Below are positions 30,121 to 40,376 of a stretch of 64,000 bases of DNA, piece by piece; position 1 is the first letter of the stretch, and each line of letters starts with the position of its first letter. The notes under the pieces were generated by a model that did not search any database, had not been told where the DNA came from, and was given only the letters and a program-made list of their open reading frames with translations. Origin of the DNA: Protopterus annectens. Lineage: Eukaryota; Chordata; Ceratodontiformes; Protopteridae. Location: positions 12,910,968-12,974,967 of the forward strand of contig NC_056739.1 of NCBI RefSeq assembly GCF_019279795.1. The letters are read 5' to 3'. Made by a program: the position numbers and the translations under genes.

Positions 30121-32442
30121 TGCCTCCAGAGTGGAGCAGTCGGGCAACCCCTCAGGGTTGCTGCGCGGGCCGTTCAGAGAAAGGTTCCCTGGACCCGAAG
30201 TTTCTGGGAGCCCCTCTGCCTCTAGGGCGGCGTCCTCCCTGTCCTCCTCTGCCACGGAAGGACTGGTTGTCCGGAGCAGGCTGGGACTGCTGCGACTTCC
30301 GGAACCACATCTTCTTCTGACCCTTTTGGTTCCTAGAGTAGGGCCTCTGGGGTGCAGAGAAGCGGATTCCGACGGCAGACAGCGTCTTCCCATCCTTCTC
30401 GCTCTGGGTCAACGTTTCGCGAACGGTTTTGCCAAAGAGAGCAGAACCATCAAAGGGGGCGTTCGCAAATGACGCTTTGAAGGGCTCAGAAAAATCGCAG
30501 TGACGGAGCCAGGCCTGACGTCTAGTGACTAGGCCTGCCCCTGCGGCTCTAGCGGCGCCTTCCATAGCGTGGGAGAGTAGCTGCATAGAGGTATTAGTAA
30601 CTGACCTAAGAGTGGCCATGCGGGTGAAGTGCAGCACCCTGTCCTCCTCCGACATGGACTCTGGGGGAGATGCAGCGTATTCTTTAATGAGATCTCGCTG
30701 CATCCTAATGACGTGTGCCAAGTAGTTCAGCGCCCTTACCGAGAAGGTCGCTGAACTAAACATCCGCTTCCCCAAGCGGTCCATCATCCGGGACTCCTTG
30801 CTCGGGGGATGGACTGAGGGACTCTCCTGAGCAAGTTCCCTCTTGGTGGCCGCCGCCGTCAACATGGCATCTACCGGAGGCCCCTTACTCCAATGGGCAC
30901 GGTCGGACGGTGGGCTAAGGATCCTATCGGGCCTCTTAGGAATTGGCTCCACGGTGTCCGGTTCCTTCCACACCCTGGTGGTAATGAGGTCCACCAGGGG
31001 GTCGGCAGGAGGGGACACCCAAGAGGTAGACGGGCCCGCTTCAAATGCCTCCAAGAACACGGACTCGTCCGAGGAAGACTTGGGGGCAGACCACCCCCCC
31101 TTATACGGAGCATTTCCATGATGTCTCCAAATGAGACATCCTCGGGGGGTGACCGTGGGGAGCCTTCCCCTTCCTCCAAGTCCGTGTCTTCCGTGAGAGA
31201 CTCGGGGGAGTCAATGTGCCTCCTTTTGCATGTATGCTTGCGAGGGACATCCTCTGGGGGGCTGTCAGAGGACTCCTCGCAAGCAGCAACTTGTTCCATT
31301 GGAGCAACTTGAGGCACAGAAGCGGGCTGTCCCAAGGGCCGGATGGTGAAAGCCTGGCCCAGTGCAGAGGGAGCGCGGGACGGAGCCGAAACAAGTGCCG
31401 GGGGTCCGGAGACCCTCAACAGGGCCCTCTCCACTACATCAAACGCCGAAGGGGAGCCGACCTCGACCAAAGGATCCGACAATCGGCTCCCCCTCGGATC
31501 CGAAGAGTGGATCGGAGCCGGCGCCGGCGCCGGATCCGAAGGGACAGTGCGCTCCGACACAGACGGCGCCGGCGAGCACTGATCCCCGGATCCGAGGCTC
31601 GGATCCAGGCTCCGAGAGGTCGGATCCGATGCACTCGAGGGCAGAGTCGGATCCGAAGTGCAAAGTACTATCGGCGCCAACCCACCCCCGGCTCCGAAGC
31701 TGCTCGGCTCCAGCTGCTCCGAACCCGGATAGCGGGTCGGAGAAGGAGCAATCGGTTTGAAAAAGGGTGTTGAGCTCCCCCCCAGAGGGGGGGGAGGCAA
31801 GAGCACTCCCATCTGCATCTGGGCCTGGATGAACCTTCTCATCATCCGGTCCAGATCAGCATCCGAAAGGCTATACGTGGATCTCGACGAGGCTACCGAG
31901 GTAGGCCTGGAGTGCCTCCTCGATAGCCTCGACGGAGATCGGGTCTCCTCCTCCTCAGGTCCCGGTGAAAAGCAAACTGGAGACCGGAGCCGAGAAGGAG
32001 GAGACCGAGCCGACAATGGCGCCGACAACGGAGCCGGGGGAGAAGCCCGCTTGGCTGGCGGGGCCGAAACAGAGGTCTCGGCCCGCCGCTTGTGGTGCTT
32101 CTCCCTCCGGTCCTTTTTCTTAGCATCCCTCTCCTCCGAACCAGAAACGGGAGGTTGAGTCCCAGGAGGAGGAGGGGGTGCCACAGAGGGAAGAACCGTA
32201 GGCACGGTTACTCCCGAAGGAGCGGAGGTCGGAGCCGAGTCCGGCGGTAAAAGGCCCGCCAAAACAAGCTTGGACCTCCGCTCCTTCAATGCCCTGGGGT
32301 TGAACCCTGCACAAATGGAACATCCAGATGTGAGGTGTTCAACCCCCAGGCATCTAACACACCGAGTGTGGCCATCAGCTGGGGAAAGCTTATGGCCACA
32401 CTCGGAGCATTTAGAAAATATAGATTTGGGTTGGTCTGCCAT
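30097..32442 (-). pseudogene. D4 gag-like ORF1 (longest gag frame in the window)
   Basis: It starts at 32442 (MADQPKSIFSKCSECGHK). The open frame runs 30871-32442 and 30152-31060 continues after a frameshift at the C-run near 31100. Features in order: Cys/His cluster (CSECGHK...HTRCVRCLG...CSICAGF, residues 12-45); basic patch (KKDRREKHHKRR, about 110-125); Ser/Arg/Pro-rich region with helix block SRSTYSLSDADLDRMMRRF; a stretch with repeated Ser-Asp-Pro; acidic block; conserved helical domain; RGG tail (SFRGRGGQGGRRPRGRG). Seven GGATCC hexamers lie at 31472-31654, six of them in one codon phase. Confidence 0.85.
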
Positions 32443-32532
32443 CCCAATCTACAAAGTAGTTACCAAACTAAAAGTAACTAAACAATATACACACACAGGC
32501 CCAACACACACACACTACGCCAACAGCGAGGG

Positions 32533-32556
32533 AGGGAAATAACTTTTAGATTAACT
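32533..32556 (-). repeat. D4 leader hairpin
   Basis: ACTTTTAGA and TCTAAAAAGT flank the short loop TTAAC, forming a 9-bp AT-rich stem just upstream of gag. Only one clear hairpin is seen in this leader. Confidence 0.45.
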
Positions 32557-32689
32557 CTAAAAAGTAAAAATATCAAAGGGGAAACCTACACTTTCACACA
32601 AAAAATCAATAAAAACTTCAAAATTCTGATATTAACAGTAAAAACTAGCACTTAGCTTGAGAGCTTGAGAAACAAATCCAGCCACCATG

Positions 32690-32850
32690 CGCGGCAAACG
32701 AGATCTGAGGTCATGAGGGTAGAGCAGGGCATTATGGGTGAGGGGAGGAGCTGAGAGCTTGGATCCATAGCTGGAAAACCATGCCGGTTCGGATCCGATA
32801 TCGGATCCATAACCCACAGGTTGCAGACAAATGAATCTCCTACTTCAGAT
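32690..32850 (-). repeat. D4 left ITR
   Basis: It carries GAGATCTGAGGTCATGAGGG, GGATCCATAGCTGG, and GGATCCGATATCGGATCC at 32790-32807, ending CTACTTCAGAT. Confidence 0.85.
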
Positions 32851-33165
32851 CTAATGTTTAAATACCATTTTATAAAAAAACATAATCAACTTTTAATACC
32901 CAGTTTCCTGTCCGCTAAAAACATTTTATATTTATCATGTCATTTAGACCCAGTGGCATATCCGCACCTAGTCTAAGGTGCCACAACATTTCTTTTCTTT
33001 CTACCTTATTTTCCAAAATATTTTCATATTTCCACCTCTCAAGTCTTTTTTAACATGCTCTAAAATAGAAAACAAAAATTTCTTATATGACTGGCATTTA
33101 ACTGAATGTTTACGTTTTTTCATATGTATTTTGAATTTCATATACAAATATATACTATGCATACA

Positions 33166-33252
<87 letters not shown>

Positions 33253-33289
33253 TACTAGTATTGATATAATGTCTCACATTTAGCATTAA
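32851..33289. repeat. P body remainder and start of its full terminal repeat
   Basis: 32851-33100 continues the P body, without a usable ORF. From about 33110 (TTTCATATGTATTTTGAATT) the sequence repeats 26345-26470 in direct orientation, with a long TA microsatellite at 33169-33248, up to TAGCATTAA where D5 interrupts it. Confidence 0.65.
33169..33248. repeat. (TA)n microsatellite in the P terminal repeat
   Basis: About 80 nearly pure TA bases. The corresponding tracts in the other P repeats (26119-26169 and 26387-26421) have different lengths, showing independent change. Confidence 0.95.
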
Positions 33290-33480
33290 TTAGAAGTTAT
33301 GTACTCACCATAACGTTCCATCTGAGTAGGTGACTTCATTCGGATGCAACCTGTGGGTATCGGATCCGACCTCGGATCCGAGCCGGCAATTCAAAAGCTT
33401 AGGCTCCGAGCTCCTAGCTCCTCCCTCTTACCCATAACCCCTTGCCAAGCCCTGACTGACCTCAGATTGAGTTTGCCTCA
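33290..33480 (-). repeat. D5 right ITR
   Basis: GTTATG-TACTCAC-CATAAC. The doubled palindrome CGGATCCGACCTCGGATCCG is at 33361-33380. Partner at 39056-39212. Confidence 0.85.
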
Positions 33481-33552
33481 AAATACTGACAACAGTACAC
33501 TAAAACAGCATAAATACTCGCTCTATAAAGGTCAGGGGGATGGAGGGGGGGA

Positions 33553-33653
33553 TAGTTGCATCCGAATGAAGTCACCTACTCAGATGGAACGTTATGGTGA
33601 GTACATAACTTCTAAATCTGAAGTAGGCAGACTTCATTCGTCTGCAACCTGTG
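33553..33653 (-). repeat. D5 ICR, bipartite
   Basis: First half complements the right ITR tip and contains GTTATG-GTGAGTA-CATAACTTCT. Second half (AAATCTGAAGTAGGCAGACT onward) complements the left tip at 39175-39212. Confidence 0.85.
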
Positions 33654-33664
33654 GGACAGAGTCC

Positions 33665-34660
33665 CTAGCTACCTGAATCTTGGGCCGTCATGGAAGGATG
33701 TTTGAGCACCGCTGAGCCAAAGGATGCTCTTCCTCTAGAAACAACATCCACCTTGTAATGAGAAATAAAAGTATGAGGCGAGGCCCAAGTAGCTGCAGCA
33801 GATATCATCCAATGATACACGGGACTTAAAGGCGGCTGACGTGGAAACTGCCCTAGTAGAATGAGCCGTAACCCTCTGAGGAGCAGGTCTACCTGAAGTG
33901 TCATATGCCTGCAGAATACAATTAGCAATCCACTTAGATAGTGTGACTTTAGATACTGCTTTACCCAGAGCAAATTTAGCAAAGGAGACGAACAGCTGAT
34001 CTGATTTCCTGTGGCCAGCTGTTCTGTTAATATAAAACGTAATTGTCTATGAACATCCAAGGAATGCAATTTGTATTCTCCTTTGTTTGAGTACTTGGGA
34101 AAAACACAGGTAAATTGATTGACTGGTTAATATTGGATTCAGAAGAGACCTTCGGAAGAAAAGAAGGATTGGTCCTGAGGCACACCCTATCAGGGAAGAA
34201 AGAAAGGTAAGGCTTGACGACAGAGCCTGAAGCTCAGACACTCTTCTGTCTGAAGTGATAGCTACCAGGAAGGCAGTCTTCCAGGAAAGGTACTTTAAAT
34301 CAGTAGAAGCTGCAGGCTCGAAGGGAGGAGCAGTAAGGGCTTACAGAACTAAAGACAAGTCCCAGGGTGGTACAACCTCCTTCACTGGAGGCCTCAACAA
34401 AAAAACTCCTTTGAGAAATGTTTTGCATAATTTCGTCATAAGGGAGCTGTGTCATGACCAATGTGATAATGCGAGATAGCTGCCAATTGTACCTTAATCG
34501 TGGAAGAACTAGCCCCTTGATGAAAGAGGTCTGTTAGAAAATCCAGCACCGCTGACATAGGTGCCGAGAAAGGATCCAAAGTTCTCTGTACTGCCCATAT
34601 AGAGAATCTCTTCCATTTACTCCGATAAACCTGCCTGGTGGAAGGTTTATGAGCTGCCAC
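33665..34660 (-). pseudogene. D5 tyrosine recombinase
   Basis: Three frames: N-terminal 34436-34660 (STRQVYRSKWKRFSIWAVQR; STIKVQLAAISHYH), middle 34047-34241 (MSELQALSS, just after the first catalytic Arg segment), C-terminal 33665-34069 with TFISHYKVD carrying the Tyr. The HxxR segment lies in a frame gap near 33870. Non-functional. Confidence 0.85.
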
Positions 34661-34699
34661 TAATATGGCCTTGACCGGTGATGAGATACCGAGTCCTAA

Positions 34700-36687
34700 T
34701 TAAGGATGGAACTGGAGCAGCCAAGCTGTCAACTTCAGGGTCCGCAGATTGGGAACTGACACTCCCAGAGGGTGGGAGATGAGATCCGAAATTGGATCCA
34801 GAATCCAGGGTGGATTGATTTTGTGAGACCATACGAAGGGGAACCAAGGTTGTCGAGGCCAGAATGGGGCAATGAGAATCATTCTGCTCCCCAAACTGTT
34901 GGCTTTCTGCAGAAGCCTCTGCATCAGAGGAAGTGGAGGGTAGGCATAAAGGAGACCGGGAGGCCAAGCATGCACCAGAGCATCTCGGGAACTCCTGGTG
35001 GGAAGCAGAGCGAAGAAATTGTCGCATTTGGCGTTTGAGGGAGAGGCAAAAAGATCGCAACAGGGTTGCCTCCAAATGGCAAAAATCTTCTTCGCTACTT
35101 GAGGATTGAGAGACCACTCGTGTGGAGAAAGGATGGTGCGACTGAGCTTGTCCGCAAGGATGTTGGACTTTCCCGGAATGTGCGTTGCTACCAGAAAGCG
35201 TTTGGTGGAAATTGCCCATTCCCAGACTCTCATGGCCTCTCGACAAAGGGGTTAAGACCTGGTTCCTCCCTGTTTGTTGATATACCAGACTACCGACATG
35301 TTGTCTGTCTGAATCGCAATAGTCCCTGAAGGAAGAACGTGGTGAAGTGCTTGCAACGCTAGGAGCACCGCCCTCATTTCCAGGACATTTATATGCAATG
35401 ACGTCTCTGTGGGATTCCACGTGCCTTGGACAATCTTTCCCAGAATGCCCCCACCCGAGGCAAGAAGCGTCCGTGGTCACTGTGGCTCGGGAAATGCAGC
35501 GCAAAAAGGTCTCCCTGCCAGGGGCTCCGGAGAAAGAAGCCACCAAAGAAGGGAGTCCCTGCACGCTCTGCTGACCGCAATCGGAGCGTTTAGAGAAGAA
35601 CAAAGAGGGACCACTGAACCTGAAGGGTCCATTGAAGAACCCGCATGCGTAAACGGGCATGAATGAGAAGCGGAATAGCTGCCGCCATAGAACCTAGGGC
35701 CCTCAGGACCGAAGCTGCAGTTGGAGATGGTTGCAGGATCGCTGTCACATGACACTTCAGGCTGGCAATACGGTCTGGGGTGAGGAAGGCTCGCATTGAT
35801 CTGGTGTTTAATCTTCCTCCTATGAAATCTATAACTTGTGTGGGGTTCAGTAAAGATTTCTCCCAGTTGATCGTGATGCCCAGCCTTGGTGCTAGTTGAA
35901 GAAAGTAATCCCTGGCTGAGCACAGAAGATGCCTTGATGATGCCGTCAGGAGCCAGTCGTCCAGGTGCGGAAAGACCTGTAATCCCTGGAGCCTCAGGTG
36001 GGCCGCTACCACCGCTAGCACCTTGGTAAACACCCTGGGGGCTGAGGTGAGACCAAAGGGGAGGACCCTGAACTGATAATGACTGGCTCCCAGCCGGAAG
36101 CGAAGAAACCTCCTGGATCGTCTGTCCATCCGAATGTGGTAGTACGCGTCCTTGAGGTCTATGGAGCACATCCAGTCGTTCTCCCTCAAGAGGGGAAGTA
36201 TAGATTGCAGGGTGACCATCCGAAACTTTTGCTTGGTTACTGACAGGTTCAGCTGGGAAAGGTCTAAGATTGGTCTTAAGTCCCCCGTCTTCTTTGGCAC
36301 CAAAAAGAACCTGGAGTAAAACCCTAATCCGGTTTGATCTCGGGGGACGCGCTATATAGCTCTTTTTTCTAGCAGCTGTTCGATTTCGATAGCTGCCGCC
36401 TCCCTTTGGTCGGGTGGAACATCTGGGAGGCTGCGAGATTTGGGAACCTTGAATAGGGGAATTGAATATCCTCTGGATATGACTCGAAGCACCCAACTGT
36501 CTGTTGTTATGGACTCCCAAGAAGTCAGGTGCCTCGAAAACCACCCCCCGACTGCCTCCAGAGACGGACAGCCGGGCAACCCTTCAGGGCTGCTGCGTGG
36601 GTCTATCAGAGAAAGGTTCTCTGGACCCAAAGTTGCCAGGAGCCCCCCTGCCTCTAGCACGACGACCTCCCCGTCCTCCTCTGCCAC
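34700..36687 (-). pseudogene. D5 reverse transcriptase-RNase H
   Basis: 35590-36303 is a good RT frame: MVPKKTGDLRPILDLSQLN, motif A SIDLKDAYYHIRMD intact, palm LPFGLTSAPRVFTK, and HLDDWLLTA with both Asp residues but His in place of Tyr. RNase H pieces are at 35389-35580 and 35250-35340, with the C-terminal part at 34700-35233 (HIPGKSNILADKLSR; CCDLFASPSN). The N-terminal segment is at 36352-36687. Frame shifts separate the parts. Confidence 0.88.
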
Positions 36688-36689
36688 GG

Positions 36690-38842
36690 AAGGACTGGTT
36701 GTCCGGAGCAGGTTGGGACTGCTGCGACTTCCGGAACTACATCTTCTTCTGTCCCTTTTGGTTCTTAGAGAAGGACCTCTGGGGAGCTGAGAAGCGGACT
36801 CCGACGGCAGACAGCGTCTTCCCGTCCTTTTCGCTCTGGACTAATGTCTCGCGAACAGTCTTGCCAAACAAGGCAGAACCATTGAAGGGGGCATTCGCGA
36901 AGGTCACCTTGAAGGGCTCTGCAAAATCACAATGGCGGAGCCAGGCCTGTCGCCTCATGACTAGGCCTGCTCCGCTGGCTCTAGCGGCTCCCTCAGTAGC
37001 ATGAGAAAGCAGCCGCATAGATGTATTGGAAACTGATCTGAGAGTGACCATTCGGGTGGAGTAAACCTGTTTATCCTCACTCGAGATGGACTCCGGGGGA
37101 GATGCAGCGTATTCTTTAATCAGATCCCGCTGCATCCTAATGACATGTGCCATGTAGTTCAGCTCTCAAGGAGAAGGTTGCTGAACTAAAACTCGCTTCC
37201 CAATGTGATCCATCGGCGGACTCCTTGCCCGGAGGATGCATGGAGGGACTCTCCTGGGCCAATTCCCTCTTCGTGGCTGCAGCCATCATCATGGCATCTA
37301 CTGGGGGACCCTTACTCCAGTGGGTGCGGTCAGACGGAGGAGAAAGAATGCGGTCCGGGCGCTTAGGGATAGGCTCAATGGTGTCCGGATCCTTCCACGC
37401 CCTGATGGAAATAAGATCCACCAGGGGGTCAGCAGGAGGGGACACCCAAGAGGTAGAAGGGCCCGCCTCGAATGCCTCCAAGAACACAGACTCGTCCGAA
37501 GAAGCCTTGGGGGCAGACCACCCCCCCCTGATCCTTAACATCTCCATGATGTCTCCAAATGAGACGTCCTCAGGGGGTGACCTAGGGGAGCCTTCCCCTT
37601 CATCCAAGTCTGTGTCTTCAGTGACGGACTCAGGGGAGTCCATGTGCCTCCTTTTGCACTTACGCTTCCGAGGTACTTCATCGGGGGGGCTGTCCGAGGA
37701 GTACTCTTCAGTAGTTGGATGTTCCAAGGGAACCACTTGGGACATCGAGGCGGGCTGTCCCTGGGACCAGCTGGTGGGGGCCTGGCCCAACTGCAATGGA
37801 GTGTGGGATGGAGCCGTGGCAGGGACCGGGGGTCCGGATGTCCTCGACAGTGCCCTTTCCACTACGTCGAAAGCCGAGGGGGAGCCAGCTTCTCTAAGCC
37901 CGAGCCGACCCCACTGGATCCGGCCTTGCGGATCGAGTCGGAGCAAACCGCCGGATCCGAGAGACCGGTGTGCTCCGACCTGGACGGAGCCGAAGACACA
38001 CCAGCTCCCTCGGGTCCGGGGCTCGGCCCTCGGCTCGAGAGGTCGGGTCCAAAGTACCAAGCACTCAAGGGATGGGACGGATCCGAGTGCGCCGACCCAT
38101 CGGATCCGACCCACCCCCGGATCCAAATCTGCCCGGCGCCGACAGCTCCGAACCCGTGGTATGGGTCAGAGAAGGAGCCAAGGGGGTGAAAAAAGGGGTC
38201 GAAGCCCCTCCCGGATGGGGGGGGGGCTAGGAGCACTCCCATTTGCATTTGGGCCTGGATGAATTTCCTCATCATCCGGTCCATATCAGCTTCACTCATT
38301 GAAAATGTTGACCTAGTGGAGGCCACCGAAGCGGACCTAGAGAGCCACCTCGGAGACCTCCTAGAAGGGCTAGCCTCCTCCTCCTCGGGTCCAGGAGAGA
38401 ACCGAGGGGAGTGGAGCCGAGGAGGAGGAAAGCTAGAAGGCACAGGGGAGGCCCGCTTAGATGGAGGAGCCGAACTGGAAGTTTCGGCTCTCGCTTGTGG
38501 TGCCTCTCCTGTGCCTCACCTTCTGTCTTTCCCTAAAGGATTCCTTCCCCTCAGGCAACTTGGAGGGAGGTTGAGTCCCAGCCGAAGGGGGAGAACCCGC
38601 AGCAACAGGTTGCTGAGTGGAAGGGCAGAGGCCGAAGCGGTATCTGGAGGTAAAAGACCCGCCAGCACCAACTTCGACCTCCGCTCCCTCAAAGCCCGGG
38701 GGTTGAACCCTGCACAAATGGTACAACCAGATGACAGGTGTTCAACCCCCAAGCATCTCTTGCAGAGTGTGGCCATCCGCTGGGGACAGCTTATGGCCAC
38801 ACTGGTACATTTCGAGAACACAGCCTTATGGGCTTCAGACAT
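36690..38842 (-). pseudogene. D5 gag-like ORF1
   Basis: The probable start is 38842 (MSEAHKAVFSKC). The Cys/His cluster is partly eroded (CPQRMATLCKRCLGVEHLSSGCTICAGF). The middle ORFs 37862-38443 and 37137-38126 contain the SR-rich helix block (STRSTFSMSEADMDRMMRKF), linker, acidic block (EDTDLDEGEGSPRSP) and a hydrophobic segment. The C-terminal domain and RGG tail are at 36690-37153. Five GGATCC hexamers lie between 37916 and 38124. Confidence 0.82.
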
Positions 38843-39055
38843 CACAACCCTAAGGTCTAACACAAAACACACACAAACAAACTACGCAAAACCCGAGAAA
38901 ATTAAATAAAAGAGAGAGGAAAGCCTAAACACACTCAACACTAACTATATCAAGACCGAAAATAAAGATTTTTAAAACTTTTTCTGTCAAAAAATAGTTT
39001 CTTATCTTCACCAACGCCAGGAGCTCTGGAATTCCGTAGCTACTTGAAAAGCGGC

Positions 39056-39212
39056 AAATGAAATCTGAGGTCAGTCAGGGCTTGGCAAGGGGTTATGGGT
39101 AAGAGGGAGGAGCTAGGAGCTCGGAGCCTAAGCTTTTGAATTGCCGGCTCGGATCCGAGGTCGGATCCGATACCCACAGGCTGCAGACGAATGAAGTCTG
39201 CCTACTTCAGAT
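39056..39212 (-). repeat. D5 left ITR
   Basis: GAGGTCAGTCAGGGCTTGGC, GGATCCGAGGTCGGATCCGA at 39151-39170, then ACCCACAGGCTGCAGACG, ending CTACTTCAGAT. Confidence 0.85.
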
Positions 39213-39453
39213 TTATATTTATTGGTATCAATTACTTAATCACGTGATTAAATTCTATTAGGGTTGCATCTTGGGAGGATGTATTTAAATGACTGTTTTT
39301 TTGTCTTGATTCTACATTTGTCTGAAGAAGTACAGGTACCATCCTGTACGAAAGCGCTTACCTTACCAGCATTAAACTTTGGCTGTTCGAGTGCTCCTTG
39401 GTCGAGTGCCATTTTTTACTATTTTCTTAGTTTGTTCATTTATTTTCTCAGTT
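39213..39453 (+). repeat. P right terminal repeat, remainder
   Basis: Starts TTATATTTATTGG and includes AATCACGTGATTAAATTC, GTATTTAAATGACTG, the hammerhead-like motif and a tail TTTTCTTAGTTTGTTC. Reverse complement of 14933-15054 joined to 25962-26020. Confidence 0.75.
39322..39360 (+). ncRNA. Hammerhead ribozyme-like motif, P right arm
   Basis: All core elements are present in order. CTGAAGA (39322-39328, fits CUGANGA); stem II GTACAGG (39330-39336) perfectly paired with CCTGTAC (39343-39349) around a 6-nt loop; GAAA (39350-39353); a self-complementary AGCGCT (39353-39358) as short stem III, then TT. Short palindromic stem III is the arrangement known from Penelope-like elements, where two copies may act as a dimer. 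I could not establish a convincing stem I. Confidence 0.5.
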
Positions 39454-39469
39454 ATCTATCCAGGAGTTC
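39454..39469 (+). repeat. Target site duplication of P, right copy
   Basis: Identical over 16 bp to 14917-14932. After it, D7 sequence resumes. Confidence 0.75.
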
Positions 39470-39841
39470 CACAAGCAGGGGACAGAAAGGTGGGAAGTTG
39501 AGGAAGTGAGGAAGAATGAAAATGGACAACACAGGTGGAACATTATATTGAATACATAACTTTTTTATGTTATTTTCATTCATTCCTGAGCAGTTGTATC
39601 AGAGTCTCCAGCTACCTAAATCCTGGAAGGACTCAAAGGAAGGATATTTCGAAGCACAGCTGAGCCAAAGGCTGCTCTTCCCCTAGAGACCAGCTCTAAT
39701 TTGTAATGAGCAATAAAGGTACGAGGATAAGCCCTAATTGCAGCTGCACAAATATCATCCAAGGAAGTTTAAAACAAAAAGCCTGAGGAAGTCTCCACAG
39801 ACCTCATGGAATGGGCTTTTGGAGGTTTTGGTAAAGGCAAA
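39470..39841 (-). pseudogene. D7 ICR and YR C-terminal fragment
   Basis: 39505-39592 is an ICR: ATTATA-TTGAATA-CATAAC flanked by CAACACAGG...AACATT and TTATTTTCATTCATTCCTGA. Then AGTCTCCAGCTACCTAAATC and the YR C-terminal region follow on the minus strand (GGATATTTCGAAGCACAGC; AATTTGTAATGAGCAATAAAG, the HYK segment). D6 interrupts at 39842. The frame is too damaged for a continuous protein. Confidence 0.75.
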
Positions 39842-40035
39842 ATAGAAGTTATGTTCTTACCATAACGTTCCATGTTAGTTGTCTTCTTCTCGCCTTCTTT
39901 CTTGCTGGATGGGTTCGGAGCCAACCTCGGCTCCGACTCGGCCACTCTAAAGCTCGAGAGTTGGTTCCACCGGCTCGAGGCCCCCCTTATATCCCACAAT
40001 GCTAGGCGTGAATTACCTCAGATCTCGTTTGTGAG
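39842..40035 (-). repeat. D6 right ITR
   Basis: GTTATG-TTCTTAC-CATAAC. The motif pair CGGAGCCAACCTCGGCTCCG lies at about 39916-39935. It ends near ATCTCGTTTGTGAGC. Partner at 45905-46067. Confidence 0.88.
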
Positions 40036-40239
40036 CTAGGCCCAGCTAATAATACAACCAGGAAAAAACTGGAAAAGAGTCCACCTCTATAAATAAAGGG
40101 AAGGAGAAAAGGTGACCTAAGCCTGATCTAGGAAAAATATGCACAGCAGAGCATATACCTATCGCAAAGAGGTGGTAGAAAGAGAGGTCACAATCAAACT
40201 CCTCTAGGTCTGTCCAAGCCAGGGGGAAGGAGGGTGGGA

Positions 40240-40346
40240 CGCAAGAAAGAAGGCGAGAAGAAGACAACTAACATGGAACGTTATGGTAAGAACATAACTT
40301 CTATATGTTAAGTTGTCTATCTCACCTTCATTCTTGCTGGATGGGA
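40240..40346 (-). repeat. D6 ICR, bipartite
   Basis: First half (GCAAGAAAGAAGGCGAGAAG onward to CATAACTTCT) complements the right ITR tip, with GTTATG-GTAAGAA-CATAAC. Second half (ATATGTTAAGTTGTCTATCT to CTGGATGGG) complements 46026-46067. Confidence 0.88.
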
Positions 40347-40376
40347 CCGCGTCCCTAGCACCTTGTCCCGGGTGGC

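Larger units (their letters stand above)
26828..32850 (-). mobile_element. DIRS element D4, inserted in the body of P
   Basis: Right end TTAGAAGTTATG at 26828; left end CTACTTCAGAT at 32850; flanks TGTAAAT and CTAATGTTT without duplication. GC-rich gag with a single evident frameshift; RT motif A reads SINL instead of SIDL. It is closely related to D5, with similar ITR core and gene sequences. Confidence 0.9.
33290..39212 (-). mobile_element. DIRS element D5, inserted in the P terminal repeat
   Basis: Flanks GCATTAA and TTATATTTATTGG join to give exactly the uninterrupted sequence at 26464-26482. Insertion was therefore precise, with no duplication and no loss. Gene content and ITR type match D4. 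RT has HLDDWLL, with Tyr changed to His before the two Asp residues. Several frame breaks. Confidence 0.92.
14933..39453. mobile_element. Penelope-like element P, interrupted by D3, D4 and D5
   Basis: After removing D3, D4 and D5, P is about 1.7 kb. It has an inverted partial terminal repeat (14933-15054 plus 25962-26235), a copy in opposite orientation (26236-26548), a body (26549-26827 plus 32851-33100) and a full-length copy (33100-33289 plus 39213-39453). Tandem plus inverted terminal repeats, hammerhead-like motifs and a 16-bp target duplication (14917-14932 and 39454-39469) are typical of Penelope-like retroelements. No RT or GIY-YIG ORF is visible, so P is non-autonomous or decayed. 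The classification is inference. Confidence 0.55.

Noticed and set aside
31216-31773. Plus-strand ORFs of 130-185 residues over D4 gag (and similar ones at 37147-38262 in D5)
   Set aside because: They lie antisense to gag in GC-rich, stop-poor sequence. Composition is Arg/Pro/Ser-rich without family resemblance, so they are shadows of the gag frame.
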